Part shown: in pieces, positions 34,309 through 43,240 of the stretch
Layout: each line of letters begins with the position of its first letter
Position numbering within the stretch: position 1 is the stretch's first letter
DNA from: Prevotella melaninogenica
GTDB taxonomy: Bacteria; Bacteroidota; Bacteroidia; Bacteroidales; Bacteroidaceae
Direction: 5' to 3'
DNA length: 64,000 nt
NCBI RefSeq assembly: GCF_018128065.1
Contig: NZ_CP072359.1
Location: 1,116,001 to 1,180,000, forward strand
The notes under the pieces: model-generated
Database searches by the model: none
What the model saw: only the letters and a program-made list of their open reading frames with translations
What the model was told of the DNA's origin: nothing
Translations under genes and position numbers: made by a program

Positions 34309-35340
34309 ATGACTGTGATACTAAGATTTAGTAGTTTTCTTATATTTGTTTTGTGTTTTCCTTTCACATTCTTTGCGCAAAGTCCGCAGCTTATTCGAGT
34401 CAATCCACAGCATTATTTTCAGCACACAGTTCCTAAAGGGAATTATAGCGGACTGACATGGTTAGGTGGCAATCGCTATGCTGTGGTGTCTGATAAGGCG
34501 ACAGAAAGTGGTTTCTTCATCTTTCGTATCGAGATTGATAGTGTAAGTGGAGATATAAAGAATGTTGAAAATGAAGGCTTCTTTTCATCTGGTGAGTCGA
34601 ATAAAGATGAAGAAGGGATTGCTTTCTTTCTGAAGGATAGTACATTGTTGATAGCTCGTGAGGCAGATAATAGAATTGTTGAATATGGAATGAATGGAAG
34701 GTTAACAGGTTGGGAGTTGGCAATACCTTCTGTGTTCAGTACTGCCACACCTGCATATAGCTTTGAAGCATTAACGTATAATGCTCTAACCCATCGCTTT
34801 TGGACAACTTCAGAAAGTACGTTGAAGACTGATGGGGAACAAACGAATGCGACAAATCATGTGAAGAATAAGCTTCGTTTTCAGAGTTTTGATGATTCTT
34901 TTACTCCAAGAGAGCAGTATGCTTATCTGATGGATGCTGCGGAAAATCAAGCTTCTGCATCTAATTATGCTATGGGCGTGCCAGCTATGACAGCCTTAGA
35001 TGATGGAAGGTTACTTGTCTTGGAGCGAGAATTCTTAGTGACTTCAAGTAAGATTGGTTCCTTTGTAGAGAATAAAATATACTGTGTAGACCCTGCGGAG
35101 TCTGTTGCTATCAACCAAGAAAGAGGACTTGATGCCGATAGTCCATATATGCAGAAAGTATTGATAGCAACATGGAAAACCTCATTGGGGCTGCTTCGTC
35201 AGAATCTTGCTAATTATGAGGGAATGTGTCTTGGTCCCCGCCTTGCAGACGGAAGCCAAGTAATAGTGTTTTGTGCTGACAGCCAAGACCAGTATGGTGG
35301 TGTACTTCGTGACTGGTTTCGTACGGTTATTATCCGATAA
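34309..35340 (+). CDS. Esterase-like phytase-family exported protein
   Basis: A 343-aa protein with a signal peptide (ends TFFAQ, about residue 24). The body matches the esterase-like phytase family (PF13449 type): YSGLTWLGGNRYAVVSDKA, DEEGIAFFLKDSTLLIAREADNRIVEY, YSFEALTYN, RLLVLEREFL and NYEGMCLGPRLADGSQVIVFCADSQDQ. It is probably a beta-propeller in the periplasm or at the surface. Activity on phosphoesters is inferred from the family name only. Transcribed alone and convergent with the sigma-factor operon. Confidence 0.85.
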   Translation: MTVILRFSSFLIFVLCFPFTFFAQSPQLIRVNPQHYFQHTVPKGNYSGLTWLGGNRYAVVSDKATESGFFIFRIEIDSVSGDIKNVENEGFFSSGESNKDEEGIAFFLKDSTLLIAREADNRIVEYGMNGRLTGWELAIPSVFSTATPAYSFEALTYNALTHRFWTTSESTLKTDGEQTNATNHVKNKLRFQSFDDSFTPREQYAYLMDAAENQASASNYAMGVPAMTALDDGRLLVLEREFLVTSSKIGSFVENKIYCVDPAESVAINQERGLDADSPYMQKVLIATWKTSLGLLRQNLANYEGMCLGPRLADGSQVIVFCADSQDQYGGVLRDWFRTVIIR

Positions 35341-35363
35341 TAATCGTAAGTTCAGCACAACCA

Positions 35364-36050
35364 TTATTTCATCTTCTTATGAAGTTTGCGCAAAGCCTTG
35401 TCACGAATCTGGCGCACACGTTCACGTTTTAGTCCCATATCCTCCGCAATCTCTGCCATTGTGTAGTGTGCTCCACTTAGTCCATAGATATATGTAATGA
35501 CGCGTTTCTCACGTTCATCAAGTACGTCTAATCCTTTTTGAATTTCGTTACTGATGATTTCTTGGTTAAGATGTTCGTCTGCATGCTTAGCATTTTCGTT
35601 CTCAAGGATATGCTGAAGGGTGAAGTTGTTACTACTTCCTACGGGTACAGGCTGGTCTATAGAGATTGCCTGTGAACGTTTCTGTTCATATCTACTTGTC
35701 TCGTTCTTAGGAAGTTTATAGAGTGTAGCTTGCTCTTTGATAGCCTCTTCCATGGCTTTACGGATGTAAGGAGCAGCAAAGACGACAAAGCGTACGCCCC
35801 TTGAGCCATCAAATTTCTGCGCAGCATACATCATACCGATGTTCCCCTCGCTGATAAGGTCGTCTTCTCCCAATCCTCGATTACGATATTGATGTGCCAA
35901 TGAAACAACAAACTTCAAGTTGGCCTTGGTAAGTTTCTCTAAGGCGTTTGCATCGCCAACCTTTATCTTTTCTGCTAATTCTTGTTCTTCTTTGTCTGAA
36001 AGAAGTTGCTCTTTAGCTATATCTTCGATGTATTTCTCGTTTGAAGTCAT
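35364..36050 (-). CDS. Alternative sigma-70 family factor (group 2-like)
   Basis: I start at the ATG at 36050 (228 aa, MTSNEKYIEDIAKEQLLSDKEEQEL); a longer frame would overlap dedA. Region 1.2/2 is LTKANLKFVVSLAHQYRNRGLGEDDLISEGNIGMMYAAQKFDGSRGVRFVVFAAPYIRKAMEEAI. Region 4 is LDEREKRVITYIYGLSGAHYTMAEIAEDMGLKRERVRQIRDKALRKL. Region 1.1 and most of region 3 are reduced. It is shorter than the Bacteroidetes primary RpoD (about 286 aa), and the region 2 residues differ (VFAAPYIRKAM for ISYAVWWIRQSI), so it is a second sigma factor. Last gene of the glnS operon. Confidence 0.85.
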   Translation of the reverse strand: MTSNEKYIEDIAKEQLLSDKEEQELAEKIKVGDANALEKLTKANLKFVVSLAHQYRNRGLGEDDLISEGNIGMMYAAQKFDGSRGVRFVVFAAPYIRKAMEEAIKEQATLYKLPKNETSRYEQKRSQAISIDQPVPVGSSNNFTLQHILENENAKHADEHLNQEIISNEIQKGLDVLDEREKRVITYIYGLSGAHYTMAEIAEDMGLKRERVRQIRDKALRKLHKKMK

Positions 36051-36085
36051 AAAAAAGTGTTGTGGTAGAATATTATTATATAGGG

Positions 36086-36736
36086 TTATACCTGCTGTGA
36101 ATGGTTCTTGTTGTTCTTCTTTTTCTTTACATACCACTTAACAAGGAAGTAAAAACAAACAACAATTACCAAGAAGATAAGACCAAACTTAATATACTCT
36201 CCATACTCTAAAATCTTCTCTTGGAGCTGATCTTCTGGTACAAAAGAGTGCATGTAATGTCCTAAAAGTGCAAGAATAGTGTGCCATGAGGCTGCACCTA
36301 TAGTAGTATAAAGCAAGAACTTCCAATAGCTCATCTTCGCCAATCCTGCTGGAATGGAGATAAGATGGCGAATACCTGGTAAGAGACGTCCAGTGATTGT
36401 AGCCACCATACCATGCTCATCGAAGTATCGTTCGCTCTTTTCGACCTTTTCTTGATTCAATAAACAAAGATGTCCCCATTTACTATTTGCAAATTTATAA
36501 ATGATAGGGCGACCCAAATACCATCCTGCAAGATAGTTTATAGTTGCACCAACATCTGCTCCTAATGTGGCAAAAAGAATTACCAACCATATATCAAGGT
36601 TGCCTGCGGCAGCATGATAGGCAGCTGGGGCAACAACTAATTCTGATGGTACAGGGATAACCGTACTTTCAAGAAGCATCAAAATAAAGATAGTGCCATA
36701 GTTGAGATGTCCGAGCATGGATGTGATAAAACTCAT
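36086..36736 (-). CDS. DedA/SNARE-associated family membrane protein
   Basis: A 216-aa polytopic inner-membrane protein. It has the family signature GRLLPGIRHLISIPAGLAKMSYWKFL, where the Arg of the GRxxPGxR motif is essential in studied members. It also shows ESTVIPVPSELVVAPAAYHA near the start. DedA proteins act as flippases for undecaprenyl phosphate or phospholipid; which applies here is open. The C-terminal basic tail (KWYVKKKKNNKNH) is cytoplasmic. It sits 31 bases after the TPR gene and 35 before the sigma gene, in the same operon. Confidence 0.9.
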   Translation of the reverse strand: MSFITSMLGHLNYGTIFILMLLESTVIPVPSELVVAPAAYHAAAGNLDIWLVILFATLGADVGATINYLAGWYLGRPIIYKFANSKWGHLCLLNQEKVEKSERYFDEHGMVATITGRLLPGIRHLISIPAGLAKMSYWKFLLYTTIGAASWHTILALLGHYMHSFVPEDQLQEKILEYGEYIKFGLIFLVIVVCFYFLVKWYVKKKKNNKNHSQQV

Positions 36737-36767
36737 AATGATATGTTATTAATTATAATTCTGTTTG

Positions 36768-37961
36768 TTATAAAATACGAATATTGGGGTAGTCTTGTGG
36801 GCTTGTTCCTTCTGGATAGAGGTCTGATAGTACCTCTATACTCTCCTCTGGATTCCTTTCAACGGCTTGTTGCAAGTATATATTGAACTCCTTTTTTAGC
36901 TTTAATTCATAACAACAGCGTGCAAGGTATGCAAAGCCGATGTCCCAGTCGTCATCCATTTCTGGCAATAACGTACTAAAGATATTGTAAGCATATTCGA
37001 CATATCCATTGTCAAAGGTTGAAATACCAATATGGATGAGTGTCAGACTCTTGCTCTGTGTTTCTGCTAATGCCAGATGATAATATCGTTGCGCTTCTGA
37101 AGCATTGCCCTGCATGAGATGTATATGTCCGATAGTAACATCAACGACAGTTGTATCTTGATTATGGCAGAGCTTCTTATAACGCTCGTAGTACTTCAGA
37201 GATTCCTCATAATTTCCAAGTGTAAAGAGTCCGTTGGCCTTGTTGAGGATAGCTTCTTCATCATCAGGGTTGATAGCTATGGAGTATTCACTTGATGTGA
37301 TTGAATCCTTTATGTCATTCCTTAAAAGCTGATTCTGGGCTAACTGATTCCAGTAAGGACCAGAATAAGGGTTGGTATCAAGTAACTCATTGAGAATGGA
37401 TTCACTCTCTTTATACTTCCCACGGCTTTTGAGAAGACGCGCACGAAGTTCCTTATAATCGTTATCTTCTGTCTTTGTTGAGCGGCTCAACCATTTCTCT
37501 ACATATTCATTTTCTTCATAATCGGAAAAGAGAGCAGCAACATCAAGGACATAATCCTCGCGGTCTTCTTGTGAGATAACCTCGTCATACTGATTTTGAA
37601 GGAAGTCATCTGCATCGTCTGCCTTATTATCAACGATCATAATTTCAGCCTTAAGATAGAGATAATCTAAGTCACTCTTGTCAACAATCATCTCTGCAAT
37701 CTCGTTAGCAAGCTCTGGGTCTTCGTCGATGAATAATGCTAAACGTGCCTTGAAAGAAAGTGGAGTAGTGGCTGTTGGATACAAGCGGGTGGCATAATCG
37801 ATAGCTTCTAAAGCATTGTTATCCTCACCAACATAGTGATAATATTCAGCAACATCAGTCAGTTCCTCTGGGTCGAGGAACTCGCTGATGTTGTCTTTTT
37901 GCAGTTCTTCATATCTATGAAGGACTTGCTTGAATTTATCACTCTGATAGTATATATCCAA
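36768..37961 (-). CDS. TPR-repeat protein
   Basis: A 397-aa protein made of tetratricopeptide-like helical pairs, for example EDNNALEAIDYATRLYPTATTPLSFKARLALF, DPDDEEAILNKANGLFTLGNYEESLKYYERYKKL and GNASEAQRYYHLALAETQSKSLTLIHIGI. It is acidic and has no signal peptide or transmembrane segment, so it should be cytoplasmic. It starts 17 bases after the glnS stop. Function unknown; a scaffold role for the operon is a guess. Confidence 0.8.
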   Translation of the reverse strand: MDIYYQSDKFKQVLHRYEELQKDNISEFLDPEELTDVAEYYHYVGEDNNALEAIDYATRLYPTATTPLSFKARLALFIDEDPELANEIAEMIVDKSDLDYLYLKAEIMIVDNKADDADDFLQNQYDEVISQEDREDYVLDVAALFSDYEENEYVEKWLSRSTKTEDNDYKELRARLLKSRGKYKESESILNELLDTNPYSGPYWNQLAQNQLLRNDIKDSITSSEYSIAINPDDEEAILNKANGLFTLGNYEESLKYYERYKKLCHNQDTTVVDVTIGHIHLMQGNASEAQRYYHLALAETQSKSLTLIHIGISTFDNGYVEYAYNIFSTLLPEMDDDWDIGFAYLARCCYELKLKKEFNIYLQQAVERNPEESIEVLSDLYPEGTSPQDYPNIRIL

Positions 37962-37978
37962 ATCTTACTTTACTTTAG

Positions 37979-39697
37979 TTATGCTTTGGCCTTCTTTGCC
38001 CAAGTATCTTTCAAGCCAACAGTCTTATTAAACACGAGGTGATCGGCTGTTGTATCTGGGTCAAGCATGAAGTAACCTGTGCGCTGGAACTGTAGATAAT
38101 CACCCGGTTTCTTCTCAGCGAGATACTGTTCAACGTAGCACTCTGTGTGTACAGTAAGGCTTTCTGGATTGAGAAGCTCACGGAAATCACGCTCATCAGC
38201 AGCAGGATTCTCTACGTTGAACAAGCGGTCGTACTCACGTACCTCTGCCTTTAAGCAGTGGTCAGCGCTAACCCAGTGGAGAGTACCTTTCACTTTACGG
38301 TCAGCACCCTGCATACCGCTCTTGCTCTCTGCATCGTATTCAGCCTGAATCTCTATGATGTTACCCTCAGCATCCTTAGTGCAGCCAGTACATTTAACAA
38401 TGTAGGCATTCTTCAATCTCACTTCTTTACCGGGAGACATACGGAAGAACTTCTTTGGTGCATCCTCCATAAAGTCTGCACGTTCAATCCAAAGATTCTT
38501 TGAGAAGGTGATAGTGTGTGAACCATCTGCTTCATTCTCTGGGTTGTTGATAGCCTCCATTTCCTCAGTCTTTCCTTCTGGATAGTTGGTAATAACAAGC
38601 TTTACAGGGTCGAGCACAGCGCTAACACGTGTTGCTTTCTTATTCAAGTCATCACGTACTGCAGCCTCCAACAATGCTACATCATTAAGCGCATCAAACT
38701 TCGTATAACCGATAGAGTCAATGAAGTTACGAATAGACAGAGGAGAGTAACCACGACGACGCATACCACAAAGGGTCGGCATTCGTGGGTCATCCCATCC
38801 ATTAACAAGATGCTCATCAACCAATGTATGAAGTTTACGCTTTGACATTACTGTATAAGTAAGGTTCAAGCGGTTAAACTCAATCTGTCGTGGACGGTTG
38901 TCAGTCAAGTTGTCATCAGTACCATCACTTTCTTTCAAGAAGTCTATCAACTTATCATAGAGAGGACGGTGAGGAACGAATTCGAGTGTACAGATAGAGT
39001 GGGTTACTCCCTCGAAGTAGTCGCTCTGTCCGTGTGCAAAGTCATACATTGGGTAGCAATGCCACTTTGTTCCTGTACGATGATGTGGAATCTGAATGAT
39101 TCGGTAGATGATAGGATCACGGAAGTGCATATTAGGGTTAGCCATATCAAGCTTAGCACGAAGTACCATACTACCCTCAATAGCCTCAGGTGTATTCATC
39201 TGCTCAAACAGTGCAAGGCTTTCCTCTATAGGACGATCACGATAAGGTGATGCTATACCCGGTGTGGTTGGTGTACCCTTTTGTGTTGCAATCTGCTCAG
39301 ATGTCTGCTCGTCAACGTATGCCAATCCCTTTTTAATCATCCATACAGCAAAGTCCCACAGTTTCTCAAAGTAATCACTTGCATAATAAATGTTACCCCA
39401 TTTGAAACCAAGCCAACTAATATCATGAAGAATGTTCTCTACATATTCATTATTCTCTTTGCTTGGATTTGTATCATCAAAGCGAAGATTGCAGATACCC
39501 TTATAATCTTCAGCTACACCAAAGTCCATGCAAATCGCTTTTGCATGACCAATATGGAGATAGCCATTTGGCTCTGGCGGGAAACGTGTCTGAATACGTC
39601 CTCCGTTCTTACCATTTGCGAGGTCTTCCTCTACCAGTTGTTCAACGAAGCTCAAGCTACGCTTCTCCTCATTGGTGTTGTTCTCTATCGTAGTCAT
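37979..39697 (-). CDS. glnS: Glutaminyl-tRNA synthetase
   Basis: A 572-aa class I synthetase. The HIGH motif appears as RFPPEPNGYLHIGHAKA and the KMSKS motif as VMSKRKL. Later segments include DGWDDPRMPTLCGMRRRGYSP and the C-terminal anticodon-binding barrels ending FMLDPDTTADHLVFNKTVGLKDTWAK. Presence of GlnRS means Gln-tRNA need not be made only by the GatCAB route. It heads an operon with a TPR protein, DedA and a sigma factor. Minus-strand TAACTTTGC at 39721-39729 is the -7 box, 24 bases before the ATG. Confidence 0.97.
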   Translation of the reverse strand: MTTIENNTNEEKRSLSFVEQLVEEDLANGKNGGRIQTRFPPEPNGYLHIGHAKAICMDFGVAEDYKGICNLRFDDTNPSKENNEYVENILHDISWLGFKWGNIYYASDYFEKLWDFAVWMIKKGLAYVDEQTSEQIATQKGTPTTPGIASPYRDRPIEESLALFEQMNTPEAIEGSMVLRAKLDMANPNMHFRDPIIYRIIQIPHHRTGTKWHCYPMYDFAHGQSDYFEGVTHSICTLEFVPHRPLYDKLIDFLKESDGTDDNLTDNRPRQIEFNRLNLTYTVMSKRKLHTLVDEHLVNGWDDPRMPTLCGMRRRGYSPLSIRNFIDSIGYTKFDALNDVALLEAAVRDDLNKKATRVSAVLDPVKLVITNYPEGKTEEMEAINNPENEADGSHTITFSKNLWIERADFMEDAPKKFFRMSPGKEVRLKNAYIVKCTGCTKDAEGNIIEIQAEYDAESKSGMQGADRKVKGTLHWVSADHCLKAEVREYDRLFNVENPAADERDFRELLNPESLTVHTECYVEQYLAEKKPGDYLQFQRTGYFMLDPDTTADHLVFNKTVGLKDTWAKKAKA

Positions 39698-39720
39698 ATT
39701 TTCCTATTTATTATTATGCT

Positions 39721-39729
39721 GCAAAGTTA
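39721..39729 (-). promoter_or_regulatory. -7 box of the glnS operon
   Basis: The minus strand reads TAACTTTGC, 24 bases before the ATG at 39697. Confidence 0.65.
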
Positions 39730-39983
39730 CTTATTTTTTCTCGTTTTTGATGCACTTTATTATAAATAATGGTTTATATTCTTTTATGAAGTTTGATATT
39801 AATTTATTATAAGTGTATTTAAGTAATGTATTAAAAGCTAAAATGTGTTTTCTGTAATGGAATAAAAGTAATTCCTTTGTTCTTTTTTAATTGTTTAATA
39901 AAAGTGAATAAGGCAAAGTGTCAGAGATTGATATAGGTGTGGTAACAAATGTTCCTTTATTGATAAAAAAATTGTATAAAAGC

Positions 39984-40015
39984 TTGCACATATAAAAATA
40001 AAGCTCTATCTTTGC
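39984..40015 (+). promoter_or_regulatory. Promoter of a candidate small RNA
   Basis: TTG at 39984-39986, exactly 20 bases, then TATCTTTGC at 40007-40015. This is a consensus promoter with no start codon for a real gene nearby. Confidence 0.7.
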
Positions 40016-40021
40016 AATCGT

Positions 40022-40112
40022 TATCCTGAATACAATCTTTTTACCTTAAAGAAACTAATACCTATTGAGATTGAATGCCCATCGCTGTGAAGCGTAGGGC
40101 ATTTCTATTTTT
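40022..40112 (+). ncRNA. Candidate small RNA of about 90 nt
   Basis: The start is estimated about seven bases after the -7 box. The unit ends in a compound hairpin: AATGCCC (40074-40080) pairs with GGGCATT (40097-40103), enclosing an inner stem CGCT-GTGA-AGCG with a GNRA tetraloop, followed by TCTATTTTT. No open reading frame of note lies inside. I cannot assign it to a named RNA family. It could also be the leader of an unrecognised small peptide. Confidence 0.5.
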
Positions 40113-40405
40113 ACTAACTTCTATGTAACGTATATTTGTTTACAATATTGTGTTTCTATGTTTTACTTTTTCTTAAAAATAATCTTATAATTTTTCTTTA
40201 TAACTTTTTAGTGTTGTTTTTTGTTTAAGGTTAAGGTGTAAGGGTAACTATTTACAGTACCTTTTAACGGTTAATGTCTTTTTTTATAGTTTATCTTATT
40301 GATTAATGGATGAAATATAATCTCTGAATTTGCTTTGATATATCAATCTTCTTCCTCATGCCTTGCTCCTCAATTGTATTTCTTTCAATATTTCCTTTTT
40401 ATCTT

Positions 40406-40438
40406 GTAGTTTCTCATATAGAAATTGTAACTTTGCAT
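40406..40438 (+). promoter_or_regulatory. mntH promoter
   Basis: TTG at 40406-40408, 21 bases, then TAACTTTGC at 40430-40438. The ATG at 40453 lies 14 bases beyond the box, so the leader is very short. Confidence 0.7.
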
Positions 40439-40452
40439 AAAACTTGAGAATA

Positions 40453-41715
40453 ATGAAAAATATATTAAAAGATTTAGGACGTAAGGACCATCCACGTGTG
40501 TTGGGTGCCTTAGATATATTTAAGTTTATTGGTCCCGGTTTATTGGTGACCGTAGGTTTTATTGACCCCGGTAACTGGGCAAGTAACTTTGCTGCTGGTT
40601 CAGAGTATGGTTATGCGTTGTTATGGGTAGTAACCCTTTCAACGATTATGCTCATTGCTTTGCAGCATAACGTTGCTCACCTTGGTATTGTGACAGGACT
40701 TTGTTTGAGTGAGGCTGCTGTAAAATATACGCCAAAATGGATAGGTCGACCAATTATTGTGAGTGCTATTCTTGCCAGTATCTCTACCTCTTTAGCTGAG
40801 ATTCTTGGTGGAGCGATTGCGTTACAAATGCTTTTGGGAATCAGTATTCCAACAGGCTCCGTTCTAACAACTGTGGCAGTATTGATAATGCTGTTTACGA
40901 ATAGTTACAAGAAGATGGAACGTGCCATTATTGGCTTTGTGTCAATGATTGGTCTTTCGTTTGTCTACGAACTCTTCCTCGTTGATATTCATTGGCCTGC
41001 AGCTATTGAAGGAGCTTTCGTTCCTACTGTTCCACAAGGGTCTCTCTTGATTATTATGAGTGTGTTGGGTGCTGTTGTGATGCCTCATAATCTTTTCCTT
41101 CATTCAGAGATTGTACAGAGTCGTGAGATTCATTTGAAGGGTGATGAACGTATCCGCCACATGTTAAAGTATGAGTTTTTTGATACGCTTTTCTCTATGA
41201 TTGTCGGCTGGGCTATTAATTCAGCAATGATACTTTTGGCTGCAAGTACCTTCTTCTCTCATGGGCAGCATGTAGATGAACTGTCTCAAGCGCAGGCAAT
41301 GTTACAACCTTTGTTGGGTAATAATGCAGCGAACATCTTTGCAATTGCCTTGCTTTTAGCAGGTATTTCCAGTACGATAACCAGTGGAATGGCTGCGGGT
41401 AGTATCTTCTCAGGTCTTTTTGGTGAGTCATATAATGCGCAAGATACGCACTCTATTGTTGGTATCGTCCTCTCGTTGGGTATTGCGCTTTTGATGATTT
41501 TCTTCATTGGCGACCCATTCAAAGGACTGATTATTTCGCAGATGTTCCTGTCTGTTCAGCTTCCTTTCACCGTTTTCTTACAAGTGGGTCTGACTTCTTC
41601 TAAGCGAGTGATGGGTAAATATGCCAATACTAAGTTGAATATGCTCTTCCTCTATTCGTTAGCAGGAATTGTTACCTTACTTAATATATGGCTTTTGATA
41701 GAAAGTATATCATAA
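40453..41715 (+). CDS. mntH: Nramp-family divalent metal transporter
   Basis: I start at the ATG at 40453 (420 aa, MKNILKDLGRKDHP). It imports Mn2+ or Fe2+ with protons. The metal-site motif is DPGNWASNFAAGSEYGY in helix 1 (DPGN). Helix 6 has VMPHNLFLHS, the MPH motif that contributes a ligand. About eleven hydrophobic helices are seen. Both diagnostic motifs are intact, so it should be functional. No MntR/Fur-type operator was recognised. A perfect palindrome at 41826-41862 may terminate it. Confidence 0.93.
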   Translation: MKNILKDLGRKDHPRVLGALDIFKFIGPGLLVTVGFIDPGNWASNFAAGSEYGYALLWVVTLSTIMLIALQHNVAHLGIVTGLCLSEAAVKYTPKWIGRPIIVSAILASISTSLAEILGGAIALQMLLGISIPTGSVLTTVAVLIMLFTNSYKKMERAIIGFVSMIGLSFVYELFLVDIHWPAAIEGAFVPTVPQGSLLIIMSVLGAVVMPHNLFLHSEIVQSREIHLKGDERIRHMLKYEFFDTLFSMIVGWAINSAMILLAASTFFSHGQHVDELSQAQAMLQPLLGNNAANIFAIALLLAGISSTITSGMAAGSIFSGLFGESYNAQDTHSIVGIVLSLGIALLMIFFIGDPFKGLIISQMFLSVQLPFTVFLQVGLTSSKRVMGKYANTKLNMLFLYSLAGIVTLLNIWLLIESIS

Positions 41716-41825
41716 GGGTTATATCCTGAAAGGAACGGTTGAGGACCTTATTTTGTAAAATAAAATCACAAATTAAAAAAGAATTGATGCTTAGTTGTGT
41801 TTCAATTAGGCGTTAATTGAGGTGT

Positions 41826-41862
41826 AAAAGGGCGTTAGTTGGCATGCAACTAACGCCCTTTT
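41826..41862. repeat. Perfect 16-bp palindrome, GGGCGTTAGT family, locus B
   Basis: AAAAGGGCGTTAGTTG (41826-41841) pairs perfectly with CAACTAACGCCCTTTT (41847-41862) around GCATG. A-runs and T-runs flank both sides, so it can act as a bidirectional terminator for mntH. The core AGGGCGTTAGT recurs at 29186-29196. Confidence 0.8.
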
Positions 41863-42059
41863 GCAATGCTGTTAAGCACCTTTTGCAACGGCTCTCACAA
41901 CTGTCTGATTATCTGTTGATTATAAAGACGGTTTTTCTTGGTACTTTTGAGGTAAAATGAACCTTACTACTTGCTTTTTATGTAATGATTTTTCAAATCC
42001 AATGTGTGTGATTTTTTGTGCTATAAAAGGAGATTTTTGAAGATTAAAACCACATTATA

Positions 42060-42101
42060 TAAAACAAAGAAAGCGGGAATGTTACAACCATATCATTCCC
42101 G
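42060..42101 (-). terminator. Terminator of the small membrane protein gene
   Basis: On the minus strand CGGGAATG (from 42101) pairs with CATTCCCG (to 42074), followed by CTTTCTTTGTTTT. Confidence 0.75.
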
Positions 42102-42127
42102 TCTATCATATTCCTTGCTATTAAATC

Positions 42128-42349
42128 TTAGATTGCTTTGTAGCCTTTTGTACTGTTATGTGCAAGCAAATCTTTAAGATTTAGCTCTCTACCGCCATGG
42201 GCTTCGTAAGCTTCTCTCATTTCTTCCTCGCCTTCAGCCTCTTCTTCAGAGTGAATGAATGTAACACACTTGTCTTTAAGTTCTGCGACTACCCAGCCAA
42301 TCAATGCGATGATAAGCAGTGAAATTAGTCCTATCATTGGAGTTGTCAT
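42128..42349 (-). CDS. Small membrane protein with acidic tail
   Basis: A 73-aa protein. One transmembrane helix covers residues 5-23 (MIGLISLLIIALIGWVVAEL). A charged segment (HSEEEAEGEEEMREAYEAHGG) follows, then RELNLKDLLAHNSTKGYKAI. I do not recognise the family. A -7 box upstream and a clean terminator downstream both fit this reading frame, which supports a real gene. Confidence 0.65.
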   Translation of the reverse strand: MTTPMIGLISLLIIALIGWVVAELKDKCVTFIHSEEEAEGEEEMREAYEAHGGRELNLKDLLAHNSTKGYKAI

Positions 42350-42373
42350 AATTGATTTGTTTTTTATTTCTGA

Positions 42374-42382
42374 TGCAAAATT
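42374..42382 (-). promoter_or_regulatory. -7 box of the small membrane protein gene
   Basis: The minus strand reads TAATTTTGC, 25 bases before the ATG at 42349. Confidence 0.55.
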
Positions 42383-42425
42383 ACATTAAGTTTCGGAAAG
42401 GACCAAATAATCTGTTAGTTTTTAG

Positions 42426-42434
42426 TAACTTTGC
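42426..42434 (+). promoter_or_regulatory. -7 box upstream of the S51 peptidase gene
   Basis: TAACTTTGC, giving a leader of about 115 nt before the ATG at 42558. No clean -33 element. Confidence 0.5.
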
Positions 42435-42557
42435 AGTATTAAACGTGAGATGTAAGAGGTATAGATTTATAGTATTCTTAATTATAATACTGATTTTTAT
42501 TCCTGTTCAATCTGTTTATAGTACTAATGATAGGGAGGTTCTAAACATAATATATTA

Positions 42558-43178
42558 ATGAAGAAAATCTTTTTATGTTCATATTTTGCGGAGGTTGCTT
42601 CTATTTTATCCGAATCTGTTTCAGTTCCGTTGAGAGGCAAGACAGTAGCATTTATCCCTACGGCAAGCATTCATGAAGCGTATACGCAATATGTGGAAGA
42701 AGCCAGAGTGGCATTTGATTCTCTTGGACTTATTGTTAAGGAATTGGAAATTACTCAATGTAGTAAGAATGAAATAGAAGAGGTCCTGACAAGCTGCGAC
42801 TGTATCTATGTATCGGGTGGCAATACGTTTTTTCTCTTGCAGGAATTGAGGAGAACTGGTGTCGACAGGTATATCATAGAGCAGGTGGAGCAAGGAAAAC
42901 TATATATTGGGGAATCTGCTGGAGCGATGATACTTGCTCCCAACATTGAATATGCAAAGGGTATGGATGACTGTTATTCGCGGGTGTCAGGAATGGAGGA
43001 CTTTGTTGGTCTTGGACTTGTTGGATTCTATCCTGTTGTACATTTCGATAGTTTTCCTTTTGAAAAGGCTGCACGGGAAGTTGTCAACAAGAATAGCAAT
43101 CTGCCCTTGAAGATTATTACAAATCAGCAAGCTATTGCTGTTGTGGGAAACAATGTCGTAATAAAAGAAAGAAAATAA
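42558..43178 (+). CDS. Peptidase family S51 (dipeptidase E-like) protein
   Basis: A 206-aa cytoplasmic protein. It shows the S51 features TVAFIPTASI, the ligand loop CIYVSGGNTFFLLQEL, and the nucleophile elbow YIGESAGAMIL, where Ser is the predicted nucleophile. A His in PVVHFDSF follows at the expected place. Dipeptidase E hydrolyses Asp-X dipeptides; specificity here is unproven. nth follows 62 bases downstream on the same strand. Confidence 0.85.
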   Translation: MKKIFLCSYFAEVASILSESVSVPLRGKTVAFIPTASIHEAYTQYVEEARVAFDSLGLIVKELEITQCSKNEIEEVLTSCDCIYVSGGNTFFLLQELRRTGVDRYIIEQVEQGKLYIGESAGAMILAPNIEYAKGMDDCYSRVSGMEDFVGLGLVGFYPVVHFDSFPFEKAAREVVNKNSNLPLKIITNQQAIAVVGNNVVIKERK

Positions 43179-43240
43179 TTTTTATTGGCTGAGATAATTG
43201 TCTGAGCTGTTTATTTAATGCTGTACTATATTATAAAAGG

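Larger units (their letters stand above)
39698..40452. other. Long gene-free spacer with a candidate small RNA
   Basis: About 750 bases between glnS and the Nramp gene. It contains the glnS -7 box, a very AT-rich stretch, the promoter-to-terminator unit at 39984-40112, and the mntH promoter. No supported coding region. Confidence 0.7.
41716..42127. other. Gene-free spacer between mntH and a small membrane gene
   Basis: Contains the perfect palindrome of the GGGCGTTAGT family and the terminator of the small minus-strand gene. No supported gene. Confidence 0.7.
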
